NCBI GenBank assembly: GCA_051961995.1
Contig: JBQCCR010000084.1
Location: 1 to 56,183 of the forward strand
Length of the DNA stretch: 56,183 nucleotides
DNA from: 66-474 sp051961995
GTDB taxonomy: Bacteria > Pseudomonadota > Gammaproteobacteria > Xanthomonadales > Rhodanobacteraceae
Direction of reading: 5' to 3'
The number at the start of each line of letters is the position of its first letter. Positions within the stretch are counted from its first letter, which is position 1. Below, in pieces: positions 9,598 to 17,920 of this stretch. The position numbers and the translations under genes were made by a program. The notes beneath the pieces are model-generated. The model saw only the letters and a list, made by a program, of their open reading frames with translations. It was not told the origin of the DNA and made no database searches.

Positions 9598-10524
9598 ATG
9601 ACTCCCCACGCCCGGGCGCAGTGGCAAATCCATTTCTGCGTGGTGCTGTGGGGCTTCACCGCCATCCTCGGTCGCGCGATCACCTTGTCCGCGATCTCGC
9701 TGGTGTGGTGGCGCATGCTGATGGTCACGGCGGCACTGCTGCTGGTCCCGCGCGTGTGGCGCGGACTGCGCACGCTGACGCCGCGGCTGTTCCTGATTTA
9801 CGCCGGCATCGGCATCGTGGTGTCGCTGCACTGGCTGACTTTCTATGGCGCGATCAAACTCGCCAACGCGTCCGTCGCCGCCACCTGCATCGCGCTGGCT
9901 CCTGTGTTTCTTGCGCTGGTCGAACCCTGGATCGCGCGCCGGCCTTTCGACGTTCGCGAATTGTTGCTGGGCGTGGCCGTGGTTCCGGGTGTGGCGCTGG
10001 TGGTCGGCGGCGTGCCCGGTTCGATGCGGCTGGGTATCGCGGTCGGCGTCGTGTCGGCATTGTTCGTCGCCTGCTTCGGCGCGCTCAACAAGCGGATGGT
10101 GGATCGCGCCGATCCGCTCACGGTCACTTGCGTGGAACTCGGCACCGGCGCGCTGTTTCTCACCGCCATCACGCCGCTGCTGCCGCATGCCGGTGCGCTG
10201 TATCCGCTGCCGGATATGCACGATGCGATCCTGCTGCTGACGCTGGCACTGGCCTGCACACTGCTGCCGTTCGCGCTGTCGCTGGTCGCGCTGCGGCATC
10301 TGAGTGCGTTCAATGCGCAACTCGCGGTGAACCTGGAGCCGGTGTACGCGATCGTGCTGGCGATCCTGTTGCTGGGCGAACAGCGCCAACTGGACGGATG
10401 GTTCTATCTGGGCGTGGTGGTGATCCTCGGCGCGGTATTCCTGCATCCGGCGCTGGCGCGGCGCCCGATCGCGCAGCCACCACCGGAGATCCTCGGGACC
10501 GCGGAGTCCAAGGCGCTGGATTGA
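9598..10524 (+). CDS. DMT family transporter with two EamA domains
   Basis: 308 residues with about ten hydrophobic helices in two similar halves, the drug/metabolite transporter layout. The first half has FCVVLWGFTAILGRAI and VVWWRMLM; the second has ALFVACFGALNKRMVDR and the typical closing block FNAQLAVNLEPVYAIVLAILLLGE. Family members export small metabolites or amino acids; the substrate here cannot be inferred. There is no clear Shine-Dalgarno before the ATG. The 176 bp upstream contains nothing I recognise. The gene ends 10 bp from the convergent TolB/TPR gene. Confidence 0.92.
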   Translation: MTPHARAQWQIHFCVVLWGFTAILGRAITLSAISLVWWRMLMVTAALLLVPRVWRGLRTLTPRLFLIYAGIGIVVSLHWLTFYGAIKLANASVAATCIALAPVFLALVEPWIARRPFDVRELLLGVAVVPGVALVVGGVPGSMRLGIAVGVVSALFVACFGALNKRMVDRADPLTVTCVELGTGALFLTAITPLLPHAGALYPLPDMHDAILLLTLALACTLLPFALSLVALRHLSAFNAQLAVNLEPVYAIVLAILLLGEQRQLDGWFYLGVVVILGAVFLHPALARRPIAQPPPEILGTAESKALD

Positions 10525-10534
10525 ATTCCCATCA

Positions 10535-12295
10535 TCATCCCGCGCCTGGTTTTTGCGCCGTGGGCGTTGGCAACCCGACTTTCGCGCAGAATGCCGCAAA
10601 GCGCGGGTCGTTCCTGTATGCGAGCAGGAACGGGTCGATCAACAGGTTGGAAACGCCGGGGTCGCCATTGGCGTGGGCGCGCTCCAGCCACTGGAACATC
10701 TGCTGCGGCTGTTTGCGCAGCGCGTAGATTTCCGCGATCTGGTAGGCGCCATCTCCGGCATGTTGTTCGACGACCGTTTGCAACGCCGCATCGGCCGCGG
10801 CGGGATCGCCGCCGATCTGCCGCGCCAGCGCCACCGCGATGCTGCGCCACGCGCCGGAGGGTTCCTGTTGCGCCGCGCGCAACGCGGCGTCCGCGTCGCC
10901 GCGCTGGATTTTGATGAATGCCGATGCCGCGTGGTAGTACGCGGCGGAGGGTTGCAACTCTATGGCTTTGCCGATCGCCTGCTCAGCTTCATCCAGGCGC
11001 CCGAGCGGCGAGAGATAGCTGGCGAGGCTGCTGTACCAGATCGCATGCAGGGGATCGGTCGCCAGCGCCTGGCGGGTCAGGTCAATCGCGGGCGCCGCCT
11101 GACCGAGTGTGGCGAGCAGCGTGCCGAGCCGGTATTTCGCCTCGCCGTCATTGGGCGTCAGTTGCAGGGCGCGACGGTATTCGGCTTCCGCGCCCGCCCA
11201 GTCGAAATCGGAGGCGTACAGCAGTGACCCGTGTGCGACGTGCGCGGTCGCCAGATCGGGCGCCAGCCTCAGCGCCGCGTCCGCCGCTTCGCGCGCACGT
11301 TGATAACCCTGCCGCATCTCCGCTCCGCCGAGGAACACCGCGGTCAGATTGGTCCAGGTGATGGACAGTTCGGCGTAAGCCTGCGCATAGCGCGGATCCA
11401 TGCGCACCGCCTGCTCGAACTCGGCGATGGCCCTGCGCTCGTCGGCTTCGGTACCGCGCTCGCCGTAGAACCTGCCCTGCAGATAGGCGTTGTAGGCCTC
11501 CACGTTTCGGCCGGGCGGCTGGCCGTCGGCACCCTCTGCGGCGCCCCGCAACTCGATTTGCATCGCCGCGGCGACCGATCGCGAGATGTCCGATTGCACC
11601 GCGAAGATGTCCTTGAACTCGCGATCGTAGATCTGCGACCACAGGCTGCGGCCGTCGGCGGCATTGACCAGGCCGATGACGATGCGCACGCGCTCGCCGT
11701 CGCGGCGCACGGTGCCTTCCAGCAGGGTGGACACGCCGAGCCTGTCGCCGATGGTCCTGCTGTCGCTGGTGTCGCCGCGAAACTGGAACGACGAATTGCG
11801 GCCGATCACCTTGAGGCCGTTGATCTGGGTCAGGTCGGAAATCAGCTCCTCGGAAAGCCCGTCGGAAAAATACTGATCTCCGCCGTTGTGGTTCTCGTCG
11901 AGCAACGGCAGCACCGCGATGGACTTGCCGGGAATCGCGTCGTCGCCGCGCAACGCGAAGGTATTGGCCAGCAGCAGCACCACCACCACGCACAGCACGG
12001 CGATGATCGCGCGGTCCAGCCGCTTGCCGGTCAGGTGCCGGATGGATTGCGCGCGCTCGACCTGACTCTCCAGCTTCAGGCCTTCCGGGGTGAGCTCGTA
12101 GTACCACGCGAACGCGAGCACGAACGGGAACCCAATCACCGCCGCCACCACGATCAACCGCAGCATCCAGTTGGGCGCCCCGAACAGCGGCAGCACCTGC
12201 GTCGCGACCTGCACGACCAACCATGCGGCCGCGGCATACAGCGTTCCCGCGCGGAACACGTTGCGGCGTCGCAGTTCGGCAACAAAAGCCAGCAT
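10535..12295 (-). CDS. Membrane protein with TolB/FlgO-like domain and TPR repeats
   Basis: 586 residues starting MLAFVAELRRRNVFRAGTL, with GGGAG 7 bases upstream; the frame extends a further 72 codons but without support and across the divergent fdhD. Residues about 15-70 and 98-116 are hydrophobic (three membrane segments). Next comes SIAVLPLLDENHNGGDQYFSDG and ISDLTQINGLKVIGRNSSFQF, the TolB-N/FlgO-like module seen in adenylate-cyclase-associated proteins. TPR repeats follow from about residue 275 to the end. There is no catalytic cyclase domain or winged helix. Proteins of this layout occur in many copies in Xanthomonadales and their role is unclear. The TIR protein at 48201 carries the same module. 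Confidence 0.85.
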   Translation of the reverse strand: MLAFVAELRRRNVFRAGTLYAAAAWLVVQVATQVLPLFGAPNWMLRLIVVAAVIGFPFVLAFAWYYELTPEGLKLESQVERAQSIRHLTGKRLDRAIIAVLCVVVVLLLANTFALRGDDAIPGKSIAVLPLLDENHNGGDQYFSDGLSEELISDLTQINGLKVIGRNSSFQFRGDTSDSRTIGDRLGVSTLLEGTVRRDGERVRIVIGLVNAADGRSLWSQIYDREFKDIFAVQSDISRSVAAAMQIELRGAAEGADGQPPGRNVEAYNAYLQGRFYGERGTEADERRAIAEFEQAVRMDPRYAQAYAELSITWTNLTAVFLGGAEMRQGYQRAREAADAALRLAPDLATAHVAHGSLLYASDFDWAGAEAEYRRALQLTPNDGEAKYRLGTLLATLGQAAPAIDLTRQALATDPLHAIWYSSLASYLSPLGRLDEAEQAIGKAIELQPSAAYYHAASAFIKIQRGDADAALRAAQQEPSGAWRSIAVALARQIGGDPAAADAALQTVVEQHAGDGAYQIAEIYALRKQPQQMFQWLERAHANGDPGVSNLLIDPFLLAYRNDPRFAAFCAKVGLPTPTAQKPGAG

Positions 12296-12386
12296 CGTCG
12301 CACTCCCAGGCGGTCGCCCGGTGCGTCGGCTCGATTCTACGCTCAACCGGATCGCGCGCGAGTCACCGCCATGCAAGAATCGGTGG

Positions 12387-13256
12387 ATGCCGTCCCCGAC
12401 TGTCCGTGTGCCGCCCATCGCGAACCGAACGACGGCGGAAGATTCGCCGGCTGCAGGCCTGCGGGCCGCGTCCGCGTTGCGGGTCGGGCACGATGGTCGC
12501 ACGGCATTCAACGACCGCGTGATCGAGGAAGCGCCGGTGGCGATGCTCTACAACGGCATCGCCTACGCGGTGATGATGGCGACATCCTGCGATCTGGAGG
12601 ATTTCGCGCTCGGCTTCGCATTGAGCGAAGGTGTTGTCGAACAGGCGCGGGAATTCGAACTGGTGGACTGCCTGCGCACCGAACACGGCATTTCGCTGCA
12701 GGCGCTGATCCCGCAGGCACGGCTGGACACGCTGGAGCAACGCAAGCGCAACCTGGCCGGCCGCAGCGGCTGCGGGTTGTGCGGCGTGGAATCCTTGCAG
12801 GAGGCGGTGAGGCCGGTGCGTCGTATCGAATCGAACGCGCGCGTGAAAACGGCAACGATCCGCCGCGGCCTGCGCGAACTCTCCGCTCGCCAGCCGCTGA
12901 ATGAGGCCAGCGGCGGCGTGCATGCGGCGGGCTTCGTCTACGCGGATGGCATCGTGGTGCGCGAGGACGTCGGCCGCCACAACGCGCTGGACAAGCTGAT
13001 CGGCGCGCTGGCGCGCGGAACCGATGCGCAGGCTTCGACGGCGTGGCGCAACGGCGAAGGTTTTCTCGCCATCACCTCGCGCGCGTCCTACGAGATCGTG
13101 CACAAGGCCGCGGGCGCGGGGATCGCCGTGATCGCGGCGATCTCCGCTCCGACTTCACTGGCGATCGAGCTGGCCGAGCAGGCCGGCGTCACCCTGATCG
13201 GCTTCGCGCGCGGCAGCGGGATGAATGTGTATGCGCATTCGCAAAGGCTGCGGTGA
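12387..13256 (+). CDS. fdhD: Formate dehydrogenase sulfurtransferase FdhD
   Basis: FdhD carries sulfur from IscS to the molybdenum cofactor of formate dehydrogenases. The 289-residue form begins MPSPTVRVPP at 12387, though no ribosome site marks it and the frame is open further up. Family marks are visible: RVIEEAPVAMLYNGIAYAVMMATSCDLEDFALGFALSEG, the cysteine pair CGLC in RSGCGLCGVES (near residue 130), EDVGRHNALDKLIG, and FLAITSRASYEIVHKAA with VIAAISAPTSLAIELA. No formate dehydrogenase or molybdenum-cofactor gene lies in the window, so its client is elsewhere. It is divergent from the TolB/TPR gene. Confidence 0.93.
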   Translation: MPSPTVRVPPIANRTTAEDSPAAGLRAASALRVGHDGRTAFNDRVIEEAPVAMLYNGIAYAVMMATSCDLEDFALGFALSEGVVEQAREFELVDCLRTEHGISLQALIPQARLDTLEQRKRNLAGRSGCGLCGVESLQEAVRPVRRIESNARVKTATIRRGLRELSARQPLNEASGGVHAAGFVYADGIVVREDVGRHNALDKLIGALARGTDAQASTAWRNGEGFLAITSRASYEIVHKAAGAGIAVIAAISAPTSLAIELAEQAGVTLIGFARGSGMNVYAHSQRLR

Positions 13257-13286
13257 CCGTGTACCTGCACAACCAGGCCAGCGGCC

Positions 13287-13352
13287 GGTTCCCGGTCGCG
13301 GGTTGCCGGTGGACGCGGCGCTCCGACAACCCGCAACCGGCAACAGACAACT
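13287..13352. repeat. Inverted heptad-array hairpin between convergent genes (copy b)
   Basis: The left arm has GGTTCCC (13287), GGTCGCG (13294), GGTTGCC (13301) and GGTGGAC (13308), an exact 7-bp period. The right arm on the + strand has GACAACC (13325), CGCAACC (13332), GGCAACA (13339) and GACAACT (13346), again period 7 and inverse in form. GTTGCCGGT can pair with ACCGGCAAC. It fills the gap between fdhD and the small Lys-rich gene on the opposite strand. Confidence 0.75.
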
Positions 13353-13360
13353 TGCTTACC

Positions 13361-13468
13361 TCAGCTCTTCGCGGCCTTCTTGGCGTGCTTCTCGGCACGC
13401 TTCTCCTTCAACGTTTTCTCCGGCTTCTTCTTGGCTTCCTTTTTCTGCTTCTCCATGCCCTTGCCCAT
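13361..13468 (-). CDS. Very small Lys-rich protein, 35 aa
   Basis: An ATG at 13466-13468 is preceded by TTGAGGAGCACACC, giving an AGGAG 6 bases away, and the frame ends at TGA 13361-13363. The product starts MGKGMEKQKKEAKKK and ends AKKAAKS. It is almost entirely Lys, Glu, Ala and Arg, with no hydrophobic core, so it is a disordered or helical basic peptide. Small Lys-rich proteins of this form are seen in Xanthomonadales genomes, but I know no function; nucleic-acid binding is only a guess. The good ribosome site and the position beside a convergent-gene hairpin favour a real gene. Confidence 0.6.
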   Translation of the reverse strand: MGKGMEKQKKEAKKKPEKTLKEKRAEKHAKKAAKS

Positions 13469-13559
13469 GGTGTGCTCCTCAAGCGTGATCGGCGCGACTC
13501 GGCCGCGCATGCAAGGTGCGACGGCGGCGTGCGAAAAGCAAGTACCTCGGGAACCGCGC

Positions 13560-13985
13560 TCAGGATTCCAGCCGCGCGTCCATGCTGATGCGCGCCTTCA
13601 ACACCTTGGAAACCGGGCAGCCCTGCTCGGCCTGCCCGGCGATGCGCAGAAAGGTGGTCTCGTCCGTACTTGGAATGCGCGCGACCACTTGCAGGTGCGA
13701 GCTGGAAATCTCGAAGCCCTCGCCGGCCTTGTCCAGCGATACGGTGGCGGTGGTTTCGATGGATTCCGGCGTGATCCCCGCATTGCCGAGCAGCAGCGAC
13801 AGCGCCATCGAGAAGCATGCCGCATGCGCGGCAGCGATCAATTCCTCGGGATTGGTGCCGGAGCCGCCCTCGAAACGCGAGCCCACCGAATAACCGGCTT
13901 GCTTCAACGCGCCGCTCGCGGTGGAGATCGTCCCGCGACCGTCCTTGAAGCCACCCTTCCATACCGCAGAACCCTTGCTCTGCAT
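13560..13985 (-). CDS. OsmC family peroxidase
   Basis: 141 residues, the normal length for short OsmC/OhrA-type proteins that reduce organic hydroperoxides with a pair of cysteines. Visible marks are GGSGTNPEELIAAAHAACFSMALS, which holds the first reactive Cys (near residue 60), and QAEQGCPVSKVL with the second (near residue 124). The N-terminus MQSKGSAVWKGGFKDGRGTIS is typical of the OsmC rather than Ohr branch. It is expressed away from gntK, and the two starts are about 100 bp apart. Confidence 0.92.
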   Translation of the reverse strand: MQSKGSAVWKGGFKDGRGTISTASGALKQAGYSVGSRFEGGSGTNPEELIAAAHAACFSMALSLLLGNAGITPESIETTATVSLDKAGEGFEISSSHLQVVARIPSTDETTFLRIAGQAEQGCPVSKVLKARISMDARLES

Positions 13986-14082
13986 GGCGTGCTCCTGTCG
14001 AACATCGCAAGCCGAACCCGTAGACTGCGGACTCCGCGGTCAATGCGCCGTGAGCGCAGCCGCCCCGTCGGCTATCCACTGC

Positions 14083-14643
14083 ATGTCCGATTCCGCTTCC
14101 GCCGTCGCCTGCACGATACTGGTGATCATGGGTGTGTCCGGCAGCGGCAAGAGCACGATCGGCGACGCACTGGCCGCGCAGCTGGGCTGGCGCTATACGG
14201 AAGGCGACGACTTCCACCCGCCGGCGAACGTGGCGAAGATGCGCGCGGGCAAGCCGCTGGACGATGCCGACCGGCAGCCGTGGCTCGCGGCGATCGCGCG
14301 ATGGATGGACGCACGGGTGCAATCGCGAAGACCCGGCGTGATCGGTTGCTCGGCGCTGAAGCGGGCGTATCGCGATCTGCTGCGCGCAGGCCGTCGACAG
14401 GTCTGGTTCCTCTACCTGCGCGTGTCGCGCGAAACGCTGCAGCAACGCGTCACCACGCGTCATCACGCATACATGCCGGCATCCTTGCTGGACAGCCAGC
14501 TCGCCGCGCTGGAAGAACCCGGGCGTGACGAGCCGCGCTGCATCACGTTGGATGCCGATGCCGGCGCGGCGGCAATCGTCGAAGCCGCGCTGCACGCGCT
14601 GGCCGCGCATGGCATCCTGCCGCGCAGCGAGGAGCCCCGATGA
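14083..14643 (+). CDS. gntK: Gluconokinase
   Basis: Phosphorylates gluconate to 6-phosphogluconate. 186 residues from ATG 14083; a GTG at 14050 in the same frame is an alternative. The P-loop GVSGSGKST is near residues 17-25, followed by EGDDFHPPANVAKMRAGKPLDDADRQPWL, the gluconate-kinase signature, and later GCSALKRAYRDLLR and LYLRVSRETLQQRV. The last codons overlap the next ATG by four bases (ATGA), so gntK, the DUF72 gene and dacB are likely one operon. No gluconate transporter or Entner-Doudoroff gene is in the window. Confidence 0.93.
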   Translation: MSDSASAVACTILVIMGVSGSGKSTIGDALAAQLGWRYTEGDDFHPPANVAKMRAGKPLDDADRQPWLAAIARWMDARVQSRRPGVIGCSALKRAYRDLLRAGRRQVWFLYLRVSRETLQQRVTTRHHAYMPASLLDSQLAALEEPGRDEPRCITLDADAGAAAIVEAALHALAAHGILPRSEEPR

Positions 14644-15482
14644 AACCTTCCGACCCACCGATTCCCGACGAACTCGCTGCGGCGCGTGCCGCACGCATCA
14701 AGGTCGGCATCGGCGGCTGGAATTTCGCACCGTGGCGCGACAACTTCTATCCGAAAGGATTGCCGCAGCGGCGCGAACTGGAATACGCCAGCCGCCATCT
14801 GACCGCGATCGAGATCAACAGCACCTACTATCGCGCGCAGAAATCGTCCGTGTATGCCAGGTGGCGCGAGGAGACACCCCCGGGCTTCGTGTTCTCGCTG
14901 AAGGCGCCGCGCCTGATCTCCGAACATCACAAGCTTGCGAGTGCGGGCGCGGCGGTGCGGGCGTTCGTGTCCGGACTGGAAGCATTCGAGGACAAGCTCG
15001 GTCCCGTGGTGTGGCAGTTTCCGCCCTCGCGCGTATTCGAGCGCGATGACTTCGCGGGTTTTCTCGATCTGCTGCCGAAGCGGTCGAACGGTCGTGTGCT
15101 GCGTCACGTGCTGGAAGTGCGGCATCCGAGTTTCCTGTGCGCCGGATATCTGGACCTTGCTCGCGCGCACCATTGCCCGAGCGTGTTCACCGATTCCGAT
15201 GAATACCCGAGCTTCGCCGATCTCACCGGTGATTTCGTGTACGCGCGGCTGATGCGCAGCCGGGCATCCGAACGCAGCGGCTATCCCGGGCAGGAGCTGG
15301 ACGCGTGGGCCCGACGCGCGCGGTCGTGGGCAAGCGGCGGCGAACCGGATGACCTGCCGCGCGTGGCTCCAGATGCGCCGACGCCGGCTGCATCGCGCGA
15401 TGTATTTCTTTACTTCATCAGCAGCGCCAAGGCGCGCAATCCCGCCGCCGCGATGGCGCTGCTGCAAAGGCTGCGCGCATGA
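14640..15482 (+). CDS. DUF72 domain protein
   Basis: 280 residues with the DUF72 TIM-barrel pattern: KVGIGGWNFAPWRDNFYPKGLPQRRELEYASRHLTAIEINSTYYR at the start, FVFSLKAPRLISEHHKL, VVWQFPPS, EVRHPSF and YARLMRS downstream. The biochemical role of this family is not established. It overlaps gntK at the 5' end and dacB at the 3' end, each by an ATGA, which implies translational coupling. No signal peptide is present, so the product is cytosolic. Confidence 0.92.
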   Translation: MKPSDPPIPDELAAARAARIKVGIGGWNFAPWRDNFYPKGLPQRRELEYASRHLTAIEINSTYYRAQKSSVYARWREETPPGFVFSLKAPRLISEHHKLASAGAAVRAFVSGLEAFEDKLGPVVWQFPPSRVFERDDFAGFLDLLPKRSNGRVLRHVLEVRHPSFLCAGYLDLARAHHCPSVFTDSDEYPSFADLTGDFVYARLMRSRASERSGYPGQELDAWARRARSWASGGEPDDLPRVAPDAPTPAASRDVFLYFISSAKARNPAAAMALLQRLRA

Positions 15483-16993
15483 GGAAATGCCTCGCGTCAC
15501 TGCTTGCACTCTGCCTGCTCGCAGGCTGCGCCGGTTCGCCGTCGCGGAAACCGGAGCCGCTCGCCACACGGATAGATGCCTTCATCGCGCAGCCGCGCTT
15601 TGCGCATGCGAACTGGGGCATCAGCGTGGTGTCTCTGGACAGCGGCCGGACGCTCTATTCGCATCATGCCGACAAGCTGTTCGTGCCGGCCTCCAATGCC
15701 AAGCTCTACACCGCCGCGCTGGCGCTCTCCGATCTCGCCGACGCGCAAATCGGCACCATGCTGTACGCCACCACGGCCGCCAGGCCGGACGGCACGCTGG
15801 ATGGCGACCTCATCCTCTTCGGTGGCGGCGATCCTTCGCTCGGGAATGCGGACACCTCAGCGGACTGGGCGGATCGCCTGGCGCAGGCGCTGGCAGCGCT
15901 GGGCGTGCGCCACGTGCGCGGCGACCTGATCGCGGACGCAACGTATTTCGAAGGCCCGCCCATCGGCAGTGGCTGGGAGGCGAACGACCTGCAAGCCTGG
16001 TACGCGACGCCGGCTTCCGCGCTGAGCGTGCAGGGGAACGTCGCGCGCGTGCAGGTGGCGCGTGCGAACGGACACTGCTGCGCGGTGAGCGTGATGCCGG
16101 ACGCTGCCGGTCTGCGCGCGGTCAATGTGACACGCGATCCCGATACCGATCGCGACACGCTGAATCTCTACCGGCCGCCCGGATCGGACATCCTGTATGT
16201 CAGCGGCAGCCTGCCGGCTTCCGCGCAGGCACGGACCTTCACGGTCGCGGTGCCCGACCCTGCGCTGTTCGCCGGCACCCTCTTGCGCGACGCGCTGGTG
16301 AAGCACGGCATCACATTCGACGGCCATGTACGCACCCTGTCCTGGCCGCAGCTCAATTCCGAGCTCGTGCACCAAGCCGGCATGCGGGTGATCGGCGAAA
16401 TCCCATCACCGCCGCTGCCGGACCTGATCCGCCACATGTTGAAGGATTCCGACAACCTGTATGCACAGGTACTGCTGCAGGAAGTCGGTGCGCGGGCGGC
16501 GTATGCCCGAACCTGTGCCGACCGCGCCGAAGCGCCGAGGACCAGCGAAGCGTGGGGCTTGTGCGCCATGCGCGTGATGCTGGCGCGCGCCGGCATCTCA
16601 AACGACAGTGCAACCTTCGACGAAGGCGCAGGGCTGTCGCGCAAGGATCTGGTCACGCCTGCGGCCACGACGACATTGCTGGCCTGGGTCACGCAACAGC
16701 CGTTCGCACGCGCTTTCGAAGACGCGCTGCCGATCGCCGGCGTGGACGGGACGCTGCAACATCGTTTCACCGACACCGCGAGGGGGGACAACCTGCGTGC
16801 CAAGACCGGCACGCTGACGCATGCCTACTCACTTTCCGGTTACGTCACCAATGCCGTCGGCGAACACCTCGCATTCTCCGTGATGCTCGACCACTACCGG
16901 CGCCCGACCGACGCACTGGGCCGCCATGTGCCGCCTTCGCCTACCGCGGACCTGGATGCGATCGCAGCCATGCTGGCCGGGAGCGCGCACTGA
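15479..16993 (+). CDS. dacB: D-alanyl-D-alanine carboxypeptidase/endopeptidase, PBP4 family, lipoprotein
   Basis: 504 residues. The N-terminus is a lipoprotein signal with lipobox LLAG followed by Cys at residue 17. The three penicillin-binding motifs are present: SNAK near residues 72-75 (in VPASNAKLYTAAL), SDN in MLKDSDNLYAQ, and KTGT in RAKTGTLTHAY near residue 440. A large insertion domain between SxxK and SxN is expected for PBP4 (peptidase S13). It trims or cleaves peptidoglycan in the periplasm. Lipidation is unusual for PBP4 but clear here. Last gene of the gntK-DUF72-dacB overlap operon. Confidence 0.93.
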   Translation: MRKCLASLLALCLLAGCAGSPSRKPEPLATRIDAFIAQPRFAHANWGISVVSLDSGRTLYSHHADKLFVPASNAKLYTAALALSDLADAQIGTMLYATTAARPDGTLDGDLILFGGGDPSLGNADTSADWADRLAQALAALGVRHVRGDLIADATYFEGPPIGSGWEANDLQAWYATPASALSVQGNVARVQVARANGHCCAVSVMPDAAGLRAVNVTRDPDTDRDTLNLYRPPGSDILYVSGSLPASAQARTFTVAVPDPALFAGTLLRDALVKHGITFDGHVRTLSWPQLNSELVHQAGMRVIGEIPSPPLPDLIRHMLKDSDNLYAQVLLQEVGARAAYARTCADRAEAPRTSEAWGLCAMRVMLARAGISNDSATFDEGAGLSRKDLVTPAATTTLLAWVTQQPFARAFEDALPIAGVDGTLQHRFTDTARGDNLRAKTGTLTHAYSLSGYVTNAVGEHLAFSVMLDHYRRPTDALGRHVPPSPTADLDAIAAMLAGSAH

Positions 16994-17053
16994 CCTGCAA
17001 GTTTTTCGCATGGATCGCGGTCTGCTGAACATCGACCCACGCAGGATGCCGCC

Positions 17054-17782
17054 ATGACATTCCGGAATCCGCTTCGACCCGGCCTGTTTGCGGGCCTGTT
17101 CTGTCTGATCGCGCTGAGCGCGTGCAGCGCTTCGGTGCTGGGCGAATCCGCGCAAGCGGCGCCGCCGCCGAAACTGGACGCGCCGCATGCACCCGGACAC
17201 GGCACGCAGACCGCGGTGTTCGCCGGCGGCTGCTTCTGGGGCTTGCAGTGGGTGTTCGAGCACGTGAAGGGCGTGACCAACGTGACCGCCGGCTACTCTG
17301 GCGGGGCGGCGGGTACCGCGCATTACGAACGCGTCAGCGACGGCGACACCGGCCATGCCGAATCGGTGCAGGTGAGCTTCGATCCCGCTGAGGTGAGCTA
17401 CGGCCAGTTGCTGCAGGTGTACTTCTCGGTCGCGACCGATCCCACCGAATTGAACCGCCAGGGACCGGACGTCGGCACGCAATATCGCGGCGTCATCTTC
17501 TACTCCGGCCCGCAACAACAACGGATCGCGCAGGCCTACATCGCGCAACTTGCGTCAGCGAAGATCTACCGCGCGCCGATCGTGACGCAGGTGGTTCCAT
17601 TCAAGGCGTTCTATCCGGCCGAGAGCTATCACCAGGATTACGCCAGGCTGAACCCGGACGCGCCTTACATCGCGATCAATGATGCACCGAAAGTGACGCG
17701 CCTTGCGCGGCTGCTGCCGGCTTTGTACCGCGCGCAGCCAGTCGTGTACCGGCCCGCAACGATTGCCGTGTCGGTTCTTTGA
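17054..17782 (+). CDS. msrA: Peptide-methionine (S)-S-oxide reductase, exported lipoprotein form
   Basis: Repairs oxidised methionine. 242 residues with a lipoprotein-type signal (lipobox LSAC, Cys near residue 21) followed by the MsrA domain: catalytic Cys in FAGGCFWGLQWVFEHVKGV near residue 59, GYSGGAAGTAHYERVSDGDTGHAESV, and AFYPAESYHQDYARLNPD. The export signal places it in the cell envelope, unlike the cytosolic MsrA at 45369. The C-terminal tail of about 35 residues beyond the usual end is not recognisable. An AGGA lies about 9 bases before the ATG. Confidence 0.93.
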   Translation: MTFRNPLRPGLFAGLFCLIALSACSASVLGESAQAAPPPKLDAPHAPGHGTQTAVFAGGCFWGLQWVFEHVKGVTNVTAGYSGGAAGTAHYERVSDGDTGHAESVQVSFDPAEVSYGQLLQVYFSVATDPTELNRQGPDVGTQYRGVIFYSGPQQQRIAQAYIAQLASAKIYRAPIVTQVVPFKAFYPAESYHQDYARLNPDAPYIAINDAPKVTRLARLLPALYRAQPVVYRPATIAVSVL

Positions 17783-17784
17783 CG

Positions 17785-17800
17785 GCCCCTTCTTCAAGGG
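17785..17800. terminator. Short hairpin after the exported msrA
   Basis: CCCCTT and AAGGGG flank a CTTC tetraloop, a perfect 6-bp stem 3 bases beyond the msrA stop. There is no T run after it, so it is a weak terminator at best. The rest of the 138-bp gap to the ABC transporter gene shows nothing further. Confidence 0.3.
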
Positions 17801-17920
17801 GAAGCAGAACAGCAAGCGAGAAGCCGCTCACACGAGCCACCTTCCTGCGCATATTGTTCAGCGCCTCGCCAGCCGCGGGGTGCTGAAGTAGGCGGCGTTG
17901 TCGTCTGCGGATACCTGCTC

